Made by a program: the position numbers and the translations under genes. The notes under the pieces were generated by a model. It was not told the DNA's origin, searched no databases, and was given only the letters and a program-made list of their open reading frames with translations. A stretch of 64,000 bases of DNA from Azophilus sp965214305 (GTDB lineage Bacteria > Pseudomonadota > Gammaproteobacteria > Pseudomonadales > Azotimanducaceae): assembly GCA_965214305.1 (NCBI GenBank), contig OZ243949.1, forward strand, positions 1,364,001 through 1,428,000, written 5' to 3'. Shown one piece after another: positions 59,775 to 64,000 of the stretch (positions are counted from its first letter, which is position 1; each line of letters opens with the position of its first letter).

Positions 59775-61196
59775 TTGAAAAACCTGCAACTTCCATCACT
59801 ACAGGATGTGCGCGTGCTGATCGTCGGCGACGTTATGCTCGACCGTTACTGGCACGGCGCCACTCGCCGGGTATCGCCGGAGGCACCCGTTCCGGTGGTC
59901 GACGTAGAACGCATTGAAGACTATCCGGGTGGCGCCGCCAATGTTGCCTTGAATGTCGCGGGCCTCGGTGCCGCCTGCTCACTATTGGGATGCATCGGTG
60001 ATGACGACGTCGGCCATGCCTTGCGATGCAAACTCGATGCATCGGGTGTGCGTCACGAACTGCTGAGCGGCGGCGATGCGAAGACCGCCCTCAAACTGAG
60101 GGTGGTGAGCCGCGGGCAACAATTATTGCGCACCGACTTCGAGACACCCCCGCCGGAAACCTCGGCGAATAGCTTGGCAGCAAAGGCGGAGGAAGCCCTG
60201 GCGGATGCCGATGTTTTGATCATGGCCGACTACGACAAGGGCGCGATACGAGACCCCGCGTCGATGATCGAAGCGGCGCGGCGGGCTGGCGTTCCCGTGG
60301 TGGTCGATCCCAAGGCAAAGCCTTTCCGAGCCTACACCGGTGCCACGGTGCTGAAGCCGAACCGCAGCGAATTCGCGTGGGCAACGAGCGCATGGCGCAA
60401 CGCCACGGAACTCGGCGAGAGGGCGGCGGCGCTCTGTACGGAACTCGCCATCGACACCCTGGTGGTGACATTGGGTAGCGATGGTATGTGCGTTGCAACG
60501 AAACGGGGCCACCACCACCTACCGGCGCAGCCCGTGGAAGTGTTCGATGTCACCGGTGCGGGCGATGCGGCGGCGGCCGTTCTCGGTATTACCCGAGCGC
60601 TTGGCTGGCCGCGTCTGGATTCCGCCCGGCTCGCCAACATCGCCGGATCGATTGCCGTCAGCAAGGCGGGAACGGCGGCCCTCAGCGGCCCCGAGCTCGC
60701 CCTGGCCGCGGGCACCGCAAGCATTGCCGACCGGGGTATTCTCTCCCGAGACCAATTGTTAATAGTCGCCCGGACGGCCCAAGCCGCAGGCGAAAAGCTG
60801 GTTTTTACCAACGGCTGTTTCGATATTCTGCACGCTGGCCATGTGTACTATCTGCAACAAGCCAAGGCGCTGGGCGACCGGTTAATCGTTGCCGTGAACG
60901 ACAACGCCTCGGTGGCTCGCAACAAGGGACCAGGGCGCCCCATCAACAATCTGGAGCGCAGGCTCCGTGTACTGGCCGGGCTTGGGTGCGTGGATTGGGT
61001 TGTCGAGTTTTCGGAAGACACGCCGGAAGCGCTGCTGGAGATGCTGCGCCCGAACATTCTGGTGAAAGGGGGAGATTACCAGCCCGACGAAATTGTTGGC
61101 GCGGATTGCGTGCGCTCCTACGGCGGTTTCGTGCAGATACTCGGTTACGTTGAAGACTGCTCGACCACGGAAATTCTCGAACGTTCGCAGTCTTGA
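59775..61196 (+). CDS. hldE: Bifunctional heptose-7-phosphate kinase/heptose-1-phosphate adenylyltransferase
   Basis: 473 residues from a TTG at 59775. The N-terminal ribokinase-like domain has YPGGAANVALNVAGLGA and the anion-hole VTGAGDAAAAVLG; the C-terminal nucleotidyltransferase has FTNGCFDILHAGHVYYLQQA with the HxGH motif. Supplies ADP-heptose for waaC and waaF, thus tied to the LPS locus at 13-22 kb. Confidence 0.96.
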   Translation: MKNLQLPSLQDVRVLIVGDVMLDRYWHGATRRVSPEAPVPVVDVERIEDYPGGAANVALNVAGLGAACSLLGCIGDDDVGHALRCKLDASGVRHELLSGGDAKTALKLRVVSRGQQLLRTDFETPPPETSANSLAAKAEEALADADVLIMADYDKGAIRDPASMIEAARRAGVPVVVDPKAKPFRAYTGATVLKPNRSEFAWATSAWRNATELGERAAALCTELAIDTLVVTLGSDGMCVATKRGHHHLPAQPVEVFDVTGAGDAAAAVLGITRALGWPRLDSARLANIAGSIAVSKAGTAALSGPELALAAGTASIADRGILSRDQLLIVARTAQAAGEKLVFTNGCFDILHAGHVYYLQQAKALGDRLIVAVNDNASVARNKGPGRPINNLERRLRVLAGLGCVDWVVEFSEDTPEALLEMLRPNILVKGGDYQPDEIVGADCVRSYGGFVQILGYVEDCSTTEILERSQS

Positions 61197-61200
61197 ATGA

Positions 61201-61364
61201 CTAGGCACCTCTGCCTGCGGAAGTCGCGAAAGCGAAAATCCTCTAGCCATCCCGTCGGCCGGTCGATTGAGGCGAATATCGAGCCCTATGCAACGAAATC
61301 GAGCGGCCGACGGGGCCGGAAACGGCCACGAATAATCACACTGATTTGCGGGACAGGACACCAG
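61201..61364. repeat. Composite of repeat A left part and element B right arm
   Basis: 61201-61318: CTAGGCACCTCTGCCTGCGG and the inner palindrome of repeat A. From 61319: GAAACGGCCACGAATAATCA then GATTTGCGGGACAGGACACC, the right arm of element B (compare 23495-23540). The join is near 61318. Confidence 0.8.
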
Positions 61365-61377
61365 AACAGGGACCAAA

Positions 61378-61417
61378 TAAGCGCGGCTCTCGGATATTAA
61401 GCGCGGCTCTCGGATAT
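61378..61417. repeat. Direct duplication TAAGCGCGGCTCTCGGATAT
   Basis: Two adjacent 20-base copies immediately before palindrome C. Confidence 0.85.
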
Positions 61418-61530
61418 AGAGTGGTCCTGTGGGGTTTCCCTTGCCGCGCCGTTCAGCTCGCTGCATACCCTCTCGCATAAGCGGAAAGCGGGTGCCCGGC
61501 GCGGCAAGGGAAACCCCACAGGACCACTCT
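61418..61530. mobile_element. Palindrome C: 33-bp perfect inverted repeats around a 47-bp core
   Basis: Arms at 61418-61450 and 61498-61530 (AGAGTGGTCCTGTGGGGTTT...). GGATAT occurs on both sides. No coding capacity; it looks like a small non-autonomous element. A related fragment is at about 23771. Confidence 0.85.
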
Positions 61531-61589
61531 TGCCCGGATATCGGGTTCTGCTTCTTCCACTGACGAGTTGTAGAGCCCGATGAAGATCG

Positions 61590-62351
61590 TTATCGACTGG
61601 TGGCCACAAGATGGGCGTTCTCCTTTAGATGTGCCGGACTGAGGGTGCCCACCACAACGCTGGCGACGCCGGGGTGTTGTGCCGCAAAACCCAGCGCCTC
61701 CGGGGCTTCGCGTCCGCCGGCCAGCGCTTTTTTGATCAATATGCCGCAACCTTGCAGGCCCGCCCGCGCAATAACATCAGCCTCCGTTCTGTGCCTTGGA
61801 TTCAGCGCCGCCATGATGACATCCACGTCTTTGCGTAGAGCGGCCAAGGCACCCTCCGGCGTTTTGTGGGATACACCAACGGCGCGAACCATGCCCCGCT
61901 CCTTGAAGCGATTCAGGCAATCCAAGGTACCCAATTCATTGATGATGCGTTGGTCGTCTCCGTTCGAGTGAATCAAGACCACGTCCAAATAGTCGGTGGC
62001 CAGGCGCCGCAGCGACCGATGTATGCTCATGGCGGTATGTTCAGGGCTGAAATCGTGGGAGGAGCGGACACCGTCGAATTCCTCGCCCACCTTGGTGACA
62101 AGCACCCACCGCTCGCGCTGGCCGGCAAGTAACTTGCCCAGCCGCTCCTCGCTCGCCCCATAAGCTGGCGCAGTGTCGATGAGATTGATGCCAAGCAGCC
62201 GTGCCTCGTCGATTAGACGTTTGGCTTGAGCTAATGTGGGAAGTCGGAACGGCTGGGCGTAGCTGAGGCCGGTACGGCGCCCAAGCTTGACCGTACCAAG
62301 GCCCAGAACCGATACGGTCAGGCCGGTGGCACCGAGTTGTCGGTACTCCAT
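61590..62351 (-). CDS. Aldo/keto reductase
   Basis: 253 residues from the ATG at 62351 (MEYRQLGATGLTVSVLGLGT). Catalytic tetrad: Asp in NLIDTAPAYGASEERLGKLL with Tyr, Lys in VLVTKVGEEFDG, His in DVVLIHSNGDD. NADPH-dependent carbonyl reduction. It overlaps the stop of the FAD oxidoreductase by one base (TGATG), so the two are translationally coupled. The same pair near waaA occurs in Pseudomonas as I recall. Confidence 0.92.
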   Translation of the reverse strand: MEYRQLGATGLTVSVLGLGTVKLGRRTGLSYAQPFRLPTLAQAKRLIDEARLLGINLIDTAPAYGASEERLGKLLAGQRERWVLVTKVGEEFDGVRSSHDFSPEHTAMSIHRSLRRLATDYLDVVLIHSNGDDQRIINELGTLDCLNRFKERGMVRAVGVSHKTPEGALAALRKDVDVIMAALNPRHRTEADVIARAGLQGCGILIKKALAGGREAPEALGFAAQHPGVASVVVGTLSPAHLKENAHLVATSR

Positions 62352-63550
62352 CAGGCTTCCCAAGGCGGTTTCCCCAACTCGGCAATAGGCAAATTCAGGT
62401 GCCCGGGACTGGGAAATTGTGGCGGCGGCAGCCATTCCAAAACCCGACTGGCCAGCTCGGGCACCAGCGTCAGTTTTGTGGGCCAGCAAACAATACAGGC
62501 ACCCGAGGCCTCGACGGAAGCCTGGTCGGGCCGGCCACCCCCCGATTGGCGGCGTTCGGCACGATCAACACCCAGGGCCGCGAAAGCGGCACCGCTCCAA
62601 TCCATCCAGGGGAAGCAGGTTTCCAACTCCGCTTTCGCCCGCTGGCATTGGGTCTGCGCATCGCGGCGCCCGCCGCTTGTTGCCAACTGACCGCCCAGGT
62701 ACCAAAGCCGATGTTGCGGTGTCGCTTGCCGCTCGCCATCGTAATGAGTGGTGATGGTTAGCCGCGGTTCGGTGTGCCCGCCCGCTCCCAGCCAATGGCC
62801 AAACAAGGAGGGAAGTTCCGGATGGCGCACAATCACTTGATGCAGCACAGGGCGCTGCATCGGAATATCGACAATACCCAATCCGCGCATCAGCGCCTCG
62901 TTTCCGGTGCCCGCCGCCAATATCAGGCGATTGACCAGCAGCTGATGATCGCCGAGCCGAACACGCATGCCACCGCAACCGGTAGCCGAATTTTGATCGG
63001 TGGAGATGCTGTCGGATGCCAAGGCGTACCGATAGATGCCACCGGCGGCCAGCACGGCGAGACGGGCAAGCAGTGCCGGAATGTCTAGCGCGAAATCCTC
63101 CAGACGATAAACCCAGCCCCGAAAAGCACCGTTGCGAAGCGCCTCGGGAAACTCGCCGCGAGCCAAGCGTTCGACGGGGCCGCGCAACGCTTTGCCAGCC
63201 AGGAACGCTGACAACTTCCCCACCGCAGCATTTCCGGAAAACAAGTAGAAGCCGTCGGAGACGGGTTTTAGAGGGCGCAGGTCGATTTGCCCGCGGCCCG
63301 CCATACAGGCCCGCCAATGGCCCGACGCTTGACGAGCGGCCTCGCTGGCTGCGGTTGGCGCACCGCCCAGGGCGTATTTCAGGCCACCGTGAATGATGCC
63401 CTGGGACGCCAACGTTTGGTCACCGCCCAAACAGCCCGCTTCGAGTAAGATGGCGCTGTAACCCCGGGAGCGCAAGACGTTGAGTACCCAAAGGCCCGTT
63501 ACGCCACCGCCAACGACAACCGCATCAATAGGAACCGTATTGTCGGACAC
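62351..63550 (-). CDS. FAD-dependent oxidoreductase (DAO/GlpD-like)
   Basis: 399 residues from a GTG at 63550 with GGAG five bases upstream; the earlier in-frame start at 63607 has no homology. N-terminal FAD motif DAVVVGGGVTGLWVLNVLRS; then TLASQGIIHGGLKYALGG resembles D-amino-acid oxidase-type enzymes. The middle AAGTGNEALMRGLG is the second FAD strand. The substrate is unknown. Coupled to the aldo/keto reductase and divergent from waaA. Confidence 0.85.
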   Translation of the reverse strand: MSDNTVPIDAVVVGGGVTGLWVLNVLRSRGYSAILLEAGCLGGDQTLASQGIIHGGLKYALGGAPTAASEAARQASGHWRACMAGRGQIDLRPLKPVSDGFYLFSGNAAVGKLSAFLAGKALRGPVERLARGEFPEALRNGAFRGWVYRLEDFALDIPALLARLAVLAAGGIYRYALASDSISTDQNSATGCGGMRVRLGDHQLLVNRLILAAGTGNEALMRGLGIVDIPMQRPVLHQVIVRHPELPSLFGHWLGAGGHTEPRLTITTHYDGERQATPQHRLWYLGGQLATSGGRRDAQTQCQRAKAELETCFPWMDWSGAAFAALGVDRAERRQSGGGRPDQASVEASGACIVCWPTKLTLVPELASRVLEWLPPPQFPSPGHLNLPIAELGKPPWEA

Positions 63551-63667
63551 CGCTTCTCCGGATGGGGCTTTGCGAACCCCTGCTGTATGCGGTTCGCATT
63601 GTATCAACGGCTACCGAAAAGGGTGGGCCAGAAGTCTATTCATGCATGAACGCACCGGGGTTGGTGA

Positions 63668-64000
63668 GTGAGGGTTCTCTATCAATTGTTGCTCTGGATC
63701 GGGCTCCCGGCCCTGCTGTTGCGTCTGGAGTGGCGGGCGCGCCGCGAACCCGAATACGGTGAACGTATCCCCGAGCGGCTAGGACGGGTGCCACTGCACA
63801 TACCACCGGGGTGCCTGTGGATTCATGCGGTTTCCGCCGGCGAAACCATCGCTATCGCGCCGCTTATCGCGCAACTGGTGTCTAAATGTTCCGGTGATGC
63901 GGGTATGCCCTTCCTGGTAACCGCCATGACACCGAGCGGTTCCGCTCAAGTTCGCGCCCGGCTCGGCGGTACCGTCCACCATTGTTATGCACCCTATGAT
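63668..64000 (+). CDS. waaA: Kdo transferase, N-terminal part
   Basis: 111 codons from a GTG at 63668 to the window edge. VRVLYQLLLWIGLPALLLRL is the membrane anchor; WIHAVSAGETIAIAPLIAQL contains the catalytic Glu of the GET motif; LVTAMTPSGSAQVRARLGG and YAPYD follow as in WaaA. Transfers Kdo to lipid IVA, the acceptor step before waaC. 3' end outside the window. Confidence 0.93.
   Translation, partial: MRVLYQLLLWIGLPALLLRLEWRARREPEYGERIPERLGRVPLHIPPGCLWIHAVSAGETIAIAPLIAQLVSKCSGDAGMPFLVTAMTPSGSAQVRARLGGTVHHCYAPYD

Overview
The window looks like a high-GC chromosomal segment of a gammaproteobacterium. The block glnE-ilvE-waaF-waaC-waaG/waaP-core kinase-carbamoyltransferase-glycosyltransferase has the order I know from Pseudomonas, and hldE and waaA lie near the far end. 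Fur, Zur, FeoAB, NhaD, SulP and an RND efflux operon fit the same group. No rRNA or tRNA gene was recognised. The exact lineage cannot be fixed from this sequence.

Layout. 1-13 kb holds housekeeping genes: a partial FAD monooxygenase, fabV, a class III nucleotide cyclase, hemE, an RRM protein, DUF2784-ilvD, argA, glnE and ilvE. 13-23.4 kb is the LPS inner-core locus: waaF, waaC with an in-frame tandem-repeat insertion, a fused waaG-waaP gene, a two-domain core kinase, a carbamoyltransferase, a glycosyltransferase and lpxL. 23.4-24.5 kb is repeat and IS debris. 24.5-28 kb carries zur-merC behind a Zur-box-like palindrome, then an EthD gene and two carboxymuconolactone-decarboxylase (CMD) paralogues. 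One paralogue has an in-frame TGA exactly in a CxxC position and is a strong selenocysteine candidate. 28-34 kb is an OMF-MFP-RND efflux operon. 34-37.3 kb is a graveyard of broken integrase, exonuclease, HigB and Fic genes. 37.4-45.7 kb holds nhaD, a cysteine synthase, an SMP-30 protein, a CBS protein and fur-feoA-feoB. 46-53.2 kb is an accessory island: two nearly identical ISNCY/IS1202-type elements in inverted orientation, a third related element, an IS1595 relic, and a type II methyltransferase whose partner endonuclease is split by one of the ISs. 53.2-64 kb holds a HicB/HicA-like pair, a MerR-TPR regulator, sulP, a truncated FAD oxidase, an SDR, hldE, an aldo/keto reductase, a FAD oxidoreductase and the start of waaA.

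Two themes recur. First, an abundant palindromic repeat family (here repeat A) has terminal sequence CTAGGAGCCTSTGCC. Its CTAG repeatedly supplies the TAG stop codon of the preceding gene, always in the same orientation. Second, several genes are recombined with repeats: the waaC insertion, truncated fic/higB, split integrases, and repeat composites at 61.2-61.5 kb. All calls come from reading the sequence; no database search was possible.
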